DNA of 64,000 bases. Source: Salinihabitans flavidus (GTDB lineage: Bacteria; Pseudomonadota; Alphaproteobacteria; Rhodobacterales; Rhodobacteraceae). The position numbers and the translations under genes are program-made. The stretch spans positions 60,162-124,161 of the forward strand of contig NZ_FODS01000009.1 in assembly GCF_900110425.1 (NCBI RefSeq), in the 5' to 3' direction. Below are positions 47,398 to 55,862 of this stretch, piece after piece; position 1 is the first letter of the stretch; each line of letters starts with the position of its first letter. The notes under the pieces were generated by a model. That model did no database searches. It saw nothing but the letters and a program-made list of their open reading frames with translations, and was not told the DNA's origin.

Positions 47398-48489
47398 ATG
47401 CGTATGCCCCGGAGTGCAGGTTTTTTTGGAGGCATGGTCGTACTTGTCTGGCTCGCTGTTGCGCCCGCGCAGTCACAGGATGGCGAAAGCCTGGATGCGC
47501 TGGTGGAGAAATGGCTAGCATCGCCGCATGGGGATTACCACTCGCAGTCTTTCACCTACTGGAACAAGGATGGCGAGGTGCCGGTCGATTGTGCGGCCTG
47601 CCATTCGCAGACCGGCTTTCTCGACTATCTCGGCGCTGATGGCAGCGCTTCGGGCGTGGTGGACCACCCGGCCGTGATCAACGCGCCCATTGGCTGTGCC
47701 TCCTGTCATACCTCCGCCGCCCACGCGCTCGACAGCGTGAGCTTCCCCTCCGGTGTCACGGTTGACGGGCTTGGCTCTTCCGCGGTCTGCACGGTTTGCC
47801 ATCAGGGGCGTCTGTCCGGCGATGATATCAGCACCGCGACGGGCGGGATCGACGAGGATGAGGTGTCGGGCGATCTGGCCTTCATGAATGTCCACTATGG
47901 TGTGGCGGCGGCGGTCATGCGCGGCTCTGACGTGCGAGGCGGATATCAGTATCCGGGCAAAACCTACGCCGGCACCTTCGCCCATGTGCCAAACGCCAAC
48001 ACCTGCGTGGCCTGTCACGACCCGCACACGACGCAGGTGGAAACCGATGGCTGCATAAGCTGTCACCGCGGTGTGGAAGACCCGCGCGACATCCGCATGC
48101 GTCACACCGATTTCGATGGAGATGGCGACAATGCGGGCGGAATCCACGCAGAGATCCTTGGATTGCACGGCGATCTTCTCGCTGCGATCCAAAGCTACGC
48201 CGCCGAGATCTCGGATGCGTCCATTGGCTACGCCCCCGGCACCTACCCCTACTTTTTTCAGGACAGCGATGGAGATGGGCAGATCGGAGACGACGAGGCC
48301 GCCTATCCCAACCGATACCAAAGCTGGACGCCCCGGCTTCTGAAGGCCGCCTACAACTATCAGGTGGTCAAGAAGGACCCCGGCGGGTACGTCCACAATC
48401 CGGCCTACATGCTGCAACTGCTCCACGACAGTCTGGAGGATCTCTCCGCTCAGGTGGATATCGACATGACGGCCTATCGCAGGCCCTGA
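47398..48489 (+). CDS. periplasmic pentaheme c-type cytochrome with calcium-loop motifs
   Basis: 363 residues from the ATG at 47398 (a GTG two... one codon earlier at 47395 is an alternative). Signal peptide ends near AQSQ (residue 27). Five CxxCH motifs: CAACH (65-69), CASCH (100-104), CTVCH (131-135), CVACH (203-207), CISCH (219-223). Two EF-hand-like loops, DFDGDGDNAGG (238-248) and DSDGDGQIGDDE (289-300), follow, and the C-terminal KAAYNYQVVKKDPGGYVHNP resembles the end of multiheme cytochromes in metal- or sulfur-compound reducers. Electron carrier in the periplasm; its substrate is unknown. Uses the Ccm system, part of which is at 6.5-9.2 kb. Confidence 0.9.
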   Translation: MRMPRSAGFFGGMVVLVWLAVAPAQSQDGESLDALVEKWLASPHGDYHSQSFTYWNKDGEVPVDCAACHSQTGFLDYLGADGSASGVVDHPAVINAPIGCASCHTSAAHALDSVSFPSGVTVDGLGSSAVCTVCHQGRLSGDDISTATGGIDEDEVSGDLAFMNVHYGVAAAVMRGSDVRGGYQYPGKTYAGTFAHVPNANTCVACHDPHTTQVETDGCISCHRGVEDPRDIRMRHTDFDGDGDNAGGIHAEILGLHGDLLAAIQSYAAEISDASIGYAPGTYPYFFQDSDGDGQIGDDEAAYPNRYQSWTPRLLKAAYNYQVVKKDPGGYVHNPAYMLQLLHDSLEDLSAQVDIDMTAYRRP

Positions 48490-48510
48490 CGACGGTCGGA
48501 TCGCGGGCGC

Positions 48511-49638
48511 CTACCCCTCCGCCTGCGCGTCGGCGCGGCTCTTGCCGGCCACATCCTTGGCCAGCGTCGCGGCCATCAGCTCATCGAGATCGCCGTCAAG
48601 AACACCCTTGGTGTCGGATGTCTCATAGCCCGTGCGCAGGTCCTTCACCATCTGGTAAGGTTGCAGCACATATGACCGGATCTGGTTGCCCCAGCCGGCA
48701 TCGCCCTTGTTTTCATGGGCTTCGTTGATCGCCTCGTTCCGCTTGTCGAGTTCCATCTGGTAAAGACGCGATTTCAGGGCCTTCATGGCGATGTCGCGGT
48801 TCTGGTGCTGCGACTTTTCCGAACTCGTCACGACGATCCCCGTGGGCTCGTGGGTAATGCGCACCGCCGAATCGGTGGTGTTGACGTGCTGTCCGCCCGC
48901 CCCGGAGGAGCGATAGGTGTCGACGCGGATATCCGAGGGGTTCACCTCGATCTCGATATTGTCGTCCACAACCGGATAGACCCAGACCGAGCAGAACGAC
49001 GTGTGCCGCTTGGCCGCGCTGTCAAAGGGCGAGATGCGCACCAGCCGGTGGACCCCGCTTTCCGATTTCAGCCAGCCATAGGCGTTATGCCCCGAAATCT
49101 TGTAGGTGGCCGATTTGATCCCGGCCTCGTCGCCGGGACTCTCGGCCTGCAGCTCGACGGAATAGCCCTTTTTCTCCGCCCAGCGGACATACATCCGCGC
49201 CAGCATCGAGGCCCAGTCGCAACTTTCGGTTCCGCCCGCGCCGGCATGAACCTCAAGGAAGGTGTCGTTGGCGTCCGCCTCTCCGTCCAGCAGCGCCTCA
49301 AGCTCTTTCTCGGCAGCCCGCTTCGCCAGCGTCTTGAGCGCGGCTTCGGCGTCGCGCACCACCTCGTCATCGCCCTCCATCTCGCCCAGCTCGATCAGCT
49401 CGACATGGTCGCTCAGTTCGGTCCCGATGGCCCGAACCGTTTCCATGGCATCGACCAGCGCCTGCCTGTCGCGCATCAGCTTCTGCGCCTTGTCCGGGTC
49501 GTTCCACAGATCGGGATCTTCCACCCAAGCGTTGAATTCCTCAAGCCGGTGCGGCGCGGTCTCCCAATCCATGCGCTGCTTGAGCAGGGCAAGCGATTTC
49601 TCTATCTCGGCCACGAAGTTCTGGGTTTCGGCGCGCAT
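48511..49638 (-). CDS. prfB: peptide chain release factor 2
   Basis: 375 residues from the ATG at 49638 (AGGAAA upstream); a longer frame to 49683 is open but has no such site. The GGQ loop is [20 protein letters not shown] and the stop-codon reader is the RF2 type [13 protein letters not shown], which holds the SPF tripeptide. Terminates at UGA and UAA. The gene is read through in one frame: the programmed frameshift of E. coli prfB is absent. Confidence 0.97.
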   Translation of the reverse strand: MRAETQNFVAEIEKSLALLKQRMDWETAPHRLEEFNAWVEDPDLWNDPDKAQKLMRDRQALVDAMETVRAIGTELSDHVELIELGEMEGDDEVVRDAEAALKTLAKRAAEKELEALLDGEADANDTFLEVHAGAGGTESCDWASMLARMYVRWAEKKGYSVELQAESPGDEAGIKSATYKISGHNAYGWLKSESGVHRLVRISPFDSAAKRHTSFCSVWVYPVVDDNIEIEVNPSDIRVDTYRSSGAGGQHVNTTDSAVRITHEPTGIVVTSSEKSQHQNRDIAMKALKSRLYQMELDKRNEAINEAHENKGDAGWGNQIRSYVLQPYQMVKDLRTGYETSDTKGVLDGDLDELMAATLAKDVAGKSRADAQAEG

Positions 49639-49731
49639 GTGTGGGCTTTCCTGTCTCTCACATCGGAATGCGGGTGATAACAAGGGGCCGGGGTGCGCAC
49701 AAGCGCACGCCCCCGCCCCTCGCGATATTCG

Positions 49732-52287
49732 TCAGTAAAGGCCGCCGGAACTCATGGTGCCGAAATCCGCCTTCGGCCCCACAACCGCCTTGCGGCCGGT
49801 CGATGTGGTCACCTCACGACCGCCATAGCGTTCGACTTCCTTGACCAGCGGCAGATTCGCCCCCATGGCAAAGCCACCGTCATAGGCAATGCCGAAGACC
49901 GGCTGTTCGCCTTCGCGGAAATATTCGGCCACCACATGCGCCCCGCTTGCGTCATCGGACAGCCGCGCGCCGGTGTAGCGGTCGATCTTGATGAAACGGC
50001 CCCCCGGCGGCACCTTGAACTTGCCGCCACCGTATTTCTTGATCGCCTCCTGCATGAACTCCTGAAAGACAGGACCGCAGGTGTTGCCGCCATAGGTGCC
50101 ACTGCCAAGCGGGCGCGGGATGTCATGGCCGATGTAGCACCCTGCCGCCAGGGTGGAGGTAAAGCCCAGGAACCACACGTCTTTGGCCTCGTTGGTGGTG
50201 CCGGTCTTGCCGGCCACGGGCACCGGCAGGTCGATGACGCCGCTGGCCGTGCCGCGATCCACGACGCCCCGCATCATCGAGGTCAGCTGATAGGCCGTCA
50301 CCGGGTCCATGATCCGCTCGCGGTTCGATACGATCCGCGGCCCCCGGTCGGGCGGAATGTCGGCGTTCCCGCAATCAGGGCACTCCCGCTTGTCATGGCG
50401 ATAGATCGTCTCGCCAAAGCGGTTCTGGATGCGGTCCACCAGCGTCGGCTCGACCCGCTCCCCGCCGTTCGCGAACATCGCATAGGCCGCGATCATGTTG
50501 TAAAGCGTGCTCTCCTCGGAACCAAGCGCATTGGCCAGATAGGTCCCCATGTTCTCATAGACACCAAAGCGTTCGGCGTATTTCGCCACCACCTCCATGC
50601 CGACCTCCTGCGCGAGGCGAACGGTCATCAGGTTCCGGCTCATCTCGATCCCGGTGCGAAGAGGTGTCGGCCCGTAAAACTCGTTGGACGAATTGCGCGG
50701 CCGCCAGAGCCCCTGCGGCGTGTCAATCTCGATCGGCGCGTCGATCACGATGGTCGCCGGGGAATAGCCACTGTCCAGAGCGGCGGCATAGACAAAGGGT
50801 TTAAAGGAAGATCCGGGTTGGCGCTTGGCCTGCGTGGCGCGGTTGAACACCGAATCCTGATAGGAAAATCCGCCCTGCATGGCGATGACACGGCCATTGT
50901 TCACGTCCATCGCCATGAATCCGCCCTGCACCTCCGGGATCTGTCTCAGGGTCCAGCGGATGAAGCTGCCGTCATCGTCGCGGGTCATCGCGCGCACCAG
51001 CACCACGTCGCCAACCTCCAGCAGATCGCCCGCGACCTGTGCCTTGCGCCCAAGGCCGCCATCGGCGCGCTGCTTGCGGGCCCATGTCACATCCTGCGCG
51101 GGGATCCAGTGTCCGTCCTCGTCCTCTTCCACGCCCTCGATGCCGATCCGCGCGTCGTTGCTGCCAACCTCCAGAACGACAGCCGGATGCCATTCGCCCT
51201 CAAGCGTCACATCGCGCGAAACATCCGCTTCCGCCAGCGCCGCACGCCAACTTTCCTCGTTTTCCAGGCGATCACCGGGAATTCTCACCCCGGTCCCGCG
51301 CCAGATTCCGCGACTGCGGTCGTATTTCTCAAGCGCATGGCGCAGCGCGCGCGCGGCGATCTGCTGCATCTCGGGGTCGATGGTGGCACGCACCGACATC
51401 CCGCCGGAAAAGAACTCCTCCTCCCCGAAATCCACCGACAACTGGCGCCGGATCTCGTCGGTGAAATAATCGCGCGGCGGCAAGGCGGCGCGGAAACTCT
51501 CATAGTCGCCATTCTGCACCGTGCGCAGCGGCGCGGCGCGCTCTTCGTGATAGGCCTCATCTCTGAGGTAACCGTTCTCGGCCATTTCACGCAGCACATA
51601 GTTGCGCCGCTCGATCAGCCGATCCTTGCGCCGCACCGGGTGAAAATCGCTCGGCGCCTTGGGTAGCGCGGCCAGCGTCGCGGCCTCATGCGGAGCCAGA
51701 TCTTGCAGGGACTTGTTGAAATAAGTCTGCGCCGCCGCCGCCACGCCATAGGAATTCTGCCCGAGGTAGATCTCGTTGAGGTAAAGCTCAAGGATCTTTT
51801 CCTTGTCGAGCGTCTCCTCAAGCCGCGTGGCCAGAATGATCTCCTTTATCTTGCGCTCGATCCGCCGGTCGCCCGACAGCAGGAAATTCTTCATCACCTG
51901 CTGGGTGATGGTCGAGGCGCCGCGCACAGTCCGGCCGCGCGTCTGCACCGCCTCCCAGACCGCCGAGGCGATGCCTCGCGTGTCATACCCCGCGTGGCTA
52001 TAGAAATTCTTGTCCTCGGCCGAGATGAACGCCTGCTTGATCAGCACCGGGATTTCCTCGGCGGGCACGAACAGACGCCGTTCCTTGGCGAACTCGTCGA
52101 TGATGCGGCCACGCGCCGAATAGATGCGGCTGATCGTCGGCGGCTTGTATTGCGCCAGCGCCTCATGGCTCGGCAGGTCGCGGCCATACATGTAGAACAC
52201 CGCCCCGATGGACAACGCCACGATCGCCACCCCCATGGTCACAAGGGTAAAGATCGCGCCGAAAAAAGATAGAATGAACCGCAGCAC
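49732..52287 (-). CDS. mrcA: penicillin-binding protein 1A
   Basis: 851 residues from a GTG at 52287, with GGGGG six bases upstream; the frame continues to 52413 but without a plausible start. One membrane anchor (about 2-27), a GT51 glycosyltransferase domain with AFISAEDKNFYSHAGYD and GASTITQQVMKNFLL (about 85-250), an inserted OB-like region, and a transpeptidase with SSFKPF (active serine), SRN and KTGTTNEAKD. Polymerises and cross-links peptidoglycan at the inner membrane. C-terminal sequence GGLY is a short tail. Confidence 0.95.
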   Translation of the reverse strand: MLRFILSFFGAIFTLVTMGVAIVALSIGAVFYMYGRDLPSHEALAQYKPPTISRIYSARGRIIDEFAKERRLFVPAEEIPVLIKQAFISAEDKNFYSHAGYDTRGIASAVWEAVQTRGRTVRGASTITQQVMKNFLLSGDRRIERKIKEIILATRLEETLDKEKILELYLNEIYLGQNSYGVAAAAQTYFNKSLQDLAPHEAATLAALPKAPSDFHPVRRKDRLIERRNYVLREMAENGYLRDEAYHEERAAPLRTVQNGDYESFRAALPPRDYFTDEIRRQLSVDFGEEEFFSGGMSVRATIDPEMQQIAARALRHALEKYDRSRGIWRGTGVRIPGDRLENEESWRAALAEADVSRDVTLEGEWHPAVVLEVGSNDARIGIEGVEEDEDGHWIPAQDVTWARKQRADGGLGRKAQVAGDLLEVGDVVLVRAMTRDDDGSFIRWTLRQIPEVQGGFMAMDVNNGRVIAMQGGFSYQDSVFNRATQAKRQPGSSFKPFVYAAALDSGYSPATIVIDAPIEIDTPQGLWRPRNSSNEFYGPTPLRTGIEMSRNLMTVRLAQEVGMEVVAKYAERFGVYENMGTYLANALGSEESTLYNMIAAYAMFANGGERVEPTLVDRIQNRFGETIYRHDKRECPDCGNADIPPDRGPRIVSNRERIMDPVTAYQLTSMMRGVVDRGTASGVIDLPVPVAGKTGTTNEAKDVWFLGFTSTLAAGCYIGHDIPRPLGSGTYGGNTCGPVFQEFMQEAIKKYGGGKFKVPPGGRFIKIDRYTGARLSDDASGAHVVAEYFREGEQPVFGIAYDGGFAMGANLPLVKEVERYGGREVTTSTGRKAVVGPKADFGTMSSGGLY

Positions 52288-52766
52288 TGCAAGCCCCCAT
52301 ATGACTGATCCCCTTCTATACAGGCCCGCGTGGGAAGGGTCAAAACACAACAACGCGCGCCGTGGGCAGGCCCCCGCCGACACCGGCCCGCCCGCGCCTT
52401 CATCTTTGCCCATGTATTCCGGATGACGTCACCGCAACGCGGCGGGCAGCGCCCCCCGGTTCAAGGCGGCCTGCGCATCGTTCTGCGCGCAATGTCGCAA
52501 TGCTTGATGGTTGCGCCCGTTTGCCCGGGACGGCATGATCCGATCATGGGTTCGGTCGAACAGCTTTTCATGACTTGCTTCAATTCACGCCATTCGGTTG
52601 CAAACTCGCGACCGGATTCCTTTCGGGCGCCCGCTTCTTGCAGCGCCCCGGACAGGTTCTCCGGGGCACATTCGACATGCCGCGCCCGGTGATGGCCCCA
52701 CCCGACAGCGAACCGGACCTTGACGCCCGACATCGGAGTGGCGATCGCCGTGGCACTTTCTGCCTG
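52288..52766. other. gene-free divergent interval between mrcA and the sialidase-like gene
   Basis: 479 bases. The sialidase-like reading frame stays open back to 52575, and a minus-strand frame runs 52461-52733, but neither resembles a known protein and both lack good start sites. The region is AT-richer at about 52490-52620 than its flanks. No repeat or clear promoter stands out. Confidence 0.5.
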
Positions 52767-53846
52767 ATGCGATGGGATCTTTTGATCCGCGCAGGTCTCC
52801 TTGGGACGATAGCGCTTCTGGCCGTGGCCGGACTCTGGCTGCGTGCGGAACCGCCATGGCGCTTCGCACCTGCTGGGAAGGCGGCGCTGAACACCGGCGA
52901 CAGCTTCGAGACGGTATTTCACCACACATCGAAAGAAGGCGTCGCCCATGCCCCGGCGCTGGTGAACGATGGAACCGAGGTGATCTGGTTCGACGGCTTG
53001 CGCGAGGGCCACAATGACGTGCGCATCTTGCAGGCACAGCTCGAATCCGGCGAAGTGTCCGACCTGCTGACCCGGCAGGCATTGTCGGCGCAGATGGTGC
53101 CGCCGCAGACCATCCTGACGCTTGGCAACACGGTCGATGACGGCACCGGGGACGGGTGGCTCGCCACGGTGGTATCGCTGGGCGGCTGGGCCGCCGCTTC
53201 GATTGCGCATGTCGCGAACGGACGGGGAAGGAAATTGTCGCTTTCGCCAATCCTGAACCGCTCCAATCTCACCAAATCGCCAGTTGTGCCGATGTCCGGC
53301 GGCTGGCGGATGTTGCCGGCCTATTTCGAGATGGAAGGCGGCCACGGCGTTGCCGCCTTGATCGACGAAAGGGGCCGTGTCCGGGCACAGGCCGTGATGC
53401 GGGGTAAGTTCCGGGGAATACAGCCCATGATCGTGCCGATGTCCGATACGCGAGCGGTGGCGCTCCTGCGGCGTTTCGACCGATCCAACGACCGGCTGTT
53501 GGCAAGCTGGACCAGTGACGGCGGACAAAGCTGGAACACGCCGGAACCGCTGAACCTGCCGAATCCAAGCGCACCTGTCGCCGCGGTGCCATTGGCCGAC
53601 GGACGCCTCCTCATGCTCTTCAACGACGCGCCGGACAGCGCCGACACCCTGCGCTTCGCATCGTCGGCCGATGGCGGCCGCAGTTGGACCATGGGTCGCA
53701 TCCTTGATGGCCCCGGTCAGGGTCCATTGCGCTATCCGATGATGACGGTGCTTGCTGACGGGCGCATCGCCGTAACCTATTCCGCGCAGGGCAAGACCGA
53801 AATCCGGGTTCATGTCCTGTCCGCTGATTGGGCGTTGGCCGAATGA
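52767..53846 (+). CDS. sialidase-like (Asp-box/BNR) protein
   Basis: 359 residues from the ATG at 52767; the extra 64 in-frame codons upstream are not believed. One N-terminal membrane segment (MRWDLLIRAGLLGTIALLAVAGLWL) anchors a beta-propeller domain. Two Asp-box motifs are visible, SDGGQSWNTP and SADGGRSWTMG, with VPLADGRLLMLFND and VLADGRIAVTYS as repeats of the blade pattern. Matches the BNR_2 exo-alpha-sialidase group. No full catalytic set was checked, so activity on sialic acid is only possible. Its stop overlaps the next gene as ATGA. Confidence 0.8.
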   Translation: MRWDLLIRAGLLGTIALLAVAGLWLRAEPPWRFAPAGKAALNTGDSFETVFHHTSKEGVAHAPALVNDGTEVIWFDGLREGHNDVRILQAQLESGEVSDLLTRQALSAQMVPPQTILTLGNTVDDGTGDGWLATVVSLGGWAAASIAHVANGRGRKLSLSPILNRSNLTKSPVVPMSGGWRMLPAYFEMEGGHGVAALIDERGRVRAQAVMRGKFRGIQPMIVPMSDTRAVALLRRFDRSNDRLLASWTSDGGQSWNTPEPLNLPNPSAPVAAVPLADGRLLMLFNDAPDSADTLRFASSADGGRSWTMGRILDGPGQGPLRYPMMTVLADGRIAVTYSAQGKTEIRVHVLSADWALAE

Positions 53847-54403
53847 CATCGGTGTGGGAACTACTTGCCGGGTCGATCACCTTCGCATGGCTGCTCGCCC
53901 GGATACCGGGATTGCGCGGCAGGGCGCTTTTGGCTTGCGCAATGGGGCTTGTGCTGGTGGCCGGAACGGCGCTCGCCGATCTGCAACCGGGCGGCATATG
54001 GATCGCCACGTTCGAGCCGTTCGGCGTGATGCTGCCCGCGCTCTGCGCCTCGGCTCTGGCCGCTGGAGCCGGCTGGATCGCGCCCCCGGCAGTCAGCCGC
54101 GCGGAAAAGCTGATCTGGGCGGCGCTGATGCTGGTTGTGCTGCTCGGGGCGGGCGGGGCCTTGCCGCTACATCCCTACACATGGTTCTACGCCGGATGGG
54201 AATCGGTGCTGCTTGTGCTCTGCGTGGCAGTCTGGGCGTTCTGGCGACGTCAGACATTGGTTCTGGGCGCCGTGGCGCTCGGACAACTCATGTGGCTGGC
54301 GGACGTCGGCTCCAGCAACCTTTACGATCATCTCGCCCACACGCTTCTGGTGCCCGCGCTGGCGGTCTCCGCACTCTGGCCCGGACGCACGTCCGGGACG
54401 TGA
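53843..54403 (+). CDS. multi-pass membrane protein paired with the sialidase-like gene
   Basis: 186 residues from the ATG at 53843, in an ATGA overlap with the sialidase-like gene. About six hydrophobic segments (near 5-20, 28-45, 60-80, 92-110, 120-138, 140-158) and an YAGWESVLLVLCVAVWAF helix; no recognised family. The overlap makes it very likely that the product works with the sialidase-like protein, perhaps as its membrane partner. Confidence 0.75.
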   Translation: MTSVWELLAGSITFAWLLARIPGLRGRALLACAMGLVLVAGTALADLQPGGIWIATFEPFGVMLPALCASALAAGAGWIAPPAVSRAEKLIWAALMLVVLLGAGGALPLHPYTWFYAGWESVLLVLCVAVWAFWRRQTLVLGAVALGQLMWLADVGSSNLYDHLAHTLLVPALAVSALWPGRTSGT

Positions 54404-54466
54404 TCCCGGAGCGGGCCATCTTGACCAGATGTCAATACAGGTGAACACCTCCTGAAGACCGCCGTG

Positions 54467-54474
54467 TTAACCAT
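54467..54474. promoter_or_regulatory. TTAACCAT, CtrA-type half site
   Basis: An exact copy of the eight-base half-site bound by CtrA in alphaproteobacteria, 16 bases before repeat copy C. Eight bases can match by chance, so this rests on its position beside the repeat. Confidence 0.25.
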
Positions 54475-54489
54475 GCTCGGCGGCGCCAC

Positions 54490-54571
54490 CGGCACCGACG
54501 CGATACCGACAAAATACCGACGTTTTACCGACGTGGGTTTTTGTGCGTTACCAAGGGCTTGACCCGATTCG
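54490..54571. repeat. phased TACCGAC repeat element, copy C
   Basis: The 35-base core is identical to copies A and B; units CACCGAC, TACCGAC, TACCGAC and TACCGAC keep the 11-base spacing (54493-54532). The distal end is CTTGACCCGATTCGC (54558-54572), two bases before the amiC stop on the minus strand. Confidence 0.9.
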
Positions 54572-54573
54572 CC

Positions 54574-55803
54574 CTATTGGCGCACCAGTTCCTTCTGCGC
54601 CTTGTCCGCAATCACCCAGGCCTGAAGCCCGTCGCGGATGCCCGCCGCCACCGACGCGCGCCAGTTCGGGCTTTGCAGGTTTTCGAAATCCCGGTCCGAC
54701 GACAGGAATCCAACCTCCACCAGCACCGAGGGAATATCGGCCGCCTTGAGCACGGAGAATGCCGCCTGACGATAGGGTCGACTGTTGAGATCCCCGCTCG
54801 TGTTCTTCATCCCCAGCACCATTGCCCGCGCCAGCCGTTCGGTGCGCGGACGTGTCTCCAGCCGTGCCAGATCGAGCAGCACATCGGCCACCACATCATC
54901 GGTGCCGCTCAGATCCACGCCGGCAATGATGTCGGCCCGGTTCTGACGTTCTGCCAACTGCCGGGAGGCCGCATCGCTCGCCTCTTTCGACAGCGTATAG
55001 ATCGTCGCCCCCTGTGCGCCACCGTCGGCCAGAATGTCGGCATGCAGCGAAAGAAAAACATCCGCCCCGGCCTGATGAGCGATGGCAACCCTTTGTTCCA
55101 GAGACACAAATATGTCCTCGTCTCGGGTCAGGACGACCTTGAAACCGCCTGCCCGGCGCAGCGTGTCGCGCAGTTCCCGGGCAAAGCGCAGCATCATGTC
55201 CTTTTCCCTGTGCCCGTCTCGCTCGGCGCCAGGATCGACACCGCCATGTCCGGGATCGAGAACCACCACCGTCGGCGCCCAGTCGGGTTTTTCGGGCCGA
55301 TCCGACAGGCGCAGGCTCGGCTCGGGAAGATCCCAGCGCGGATCGCGCGGTGCTCCGGCCAGCGCGGTATACTCCCGCGATGTGGTCGCCGCCAGATCGA
55401 CCAGCAAATGCGCCGATCCGGTCTCCTCGCTCACACGCATTCCGGCCTGCGCCACCTTCAGCGGCACGGCAAGGTCAAGCACCATCCGACTCCATCCCGG
55501 CCGGAATGCCCCCATGCGCAACGCGCTTACCGCCTCCGACTGGTCAAGCGATTCAGGTGATGCTCCGGCCCACTCGACCTCGCGGAAATCCAGCACCAGC
55601 CGCCGCGGATCGTCGAGTGTGAAGACTCGCCACGGCACCCCCTGGCTCAGCGAAAGAGAGATTCGAACCCCGCCACGACGCGCATCCGAAATGGTGGAGC
55701 GGTCCGCATCGAGTCGCGCCAACGCGCTGAAATCCTGCGCCGAGGCCGGGTCGAAGAACGCCGCGCAACCCCATAGGAAAACAGCACAAATAATCTTTCG
55801 CAT
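54574..55803 (-). CDS. amiC: N-acetylmuramoyl-L-alanine amidase
   Basis: 409 residues from the ATG at 55803; a frame to 55866 gives an unconvincing leader. Signal peptide to about residue 22 (ASAQ). N-terminal AMIN domain (about 30-135) and a C-terminal amidase_3 domain with zinc-site motifs VVLDPGHGGVDPGA, FLSLHADI and VLVEVGFLSS. Cleaves the peptide from glycan during septum splitting; AMIN domains localise the enzyme. In the same direction as, and 59 bases after, the aminotransferase gene. Confidence 0.95.
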   Translation of the reverse strand: MRKIICAVFLWGCAAFFDPASAQDFSALARLDADRSTISDARRGGVRISLSLSQGVPWRVFTLDDPRRLVLDFREVEWAGASPESLDQSEAVSALRMGAFRPGWSRMVLDLAVPLKVAQAGMRVSEETGSAHLLVDLAATTSREYTALAGAPRDPRWDLPEPSLRLSDRPEKPDWAPTVVVLDPGHGGVDPGAERDGHREKDMMLRFARELRDTLRRAGGFKVVLTRDEDIFVSLEQRVAIAHQAGADVFLSLHADILADGGAQGATIYTLSKEASDAASRQLAERQNRADIIAGVDLSGTDDVVADVLLDLARLETRPRTERLARAMVLGMKNTSGDLNSRPYRQAAFSVLKAADIPSVLVEVGFLSSDRDFENLQSPNWRASVAAGIRDGLQAWVIADKAQKELVRQ

Positions 55804-55862
55804 GATACGCTCCGCATCGCCACGGGCCAACCCTACACCACCGCAACGGCCGGGCAAACGCC

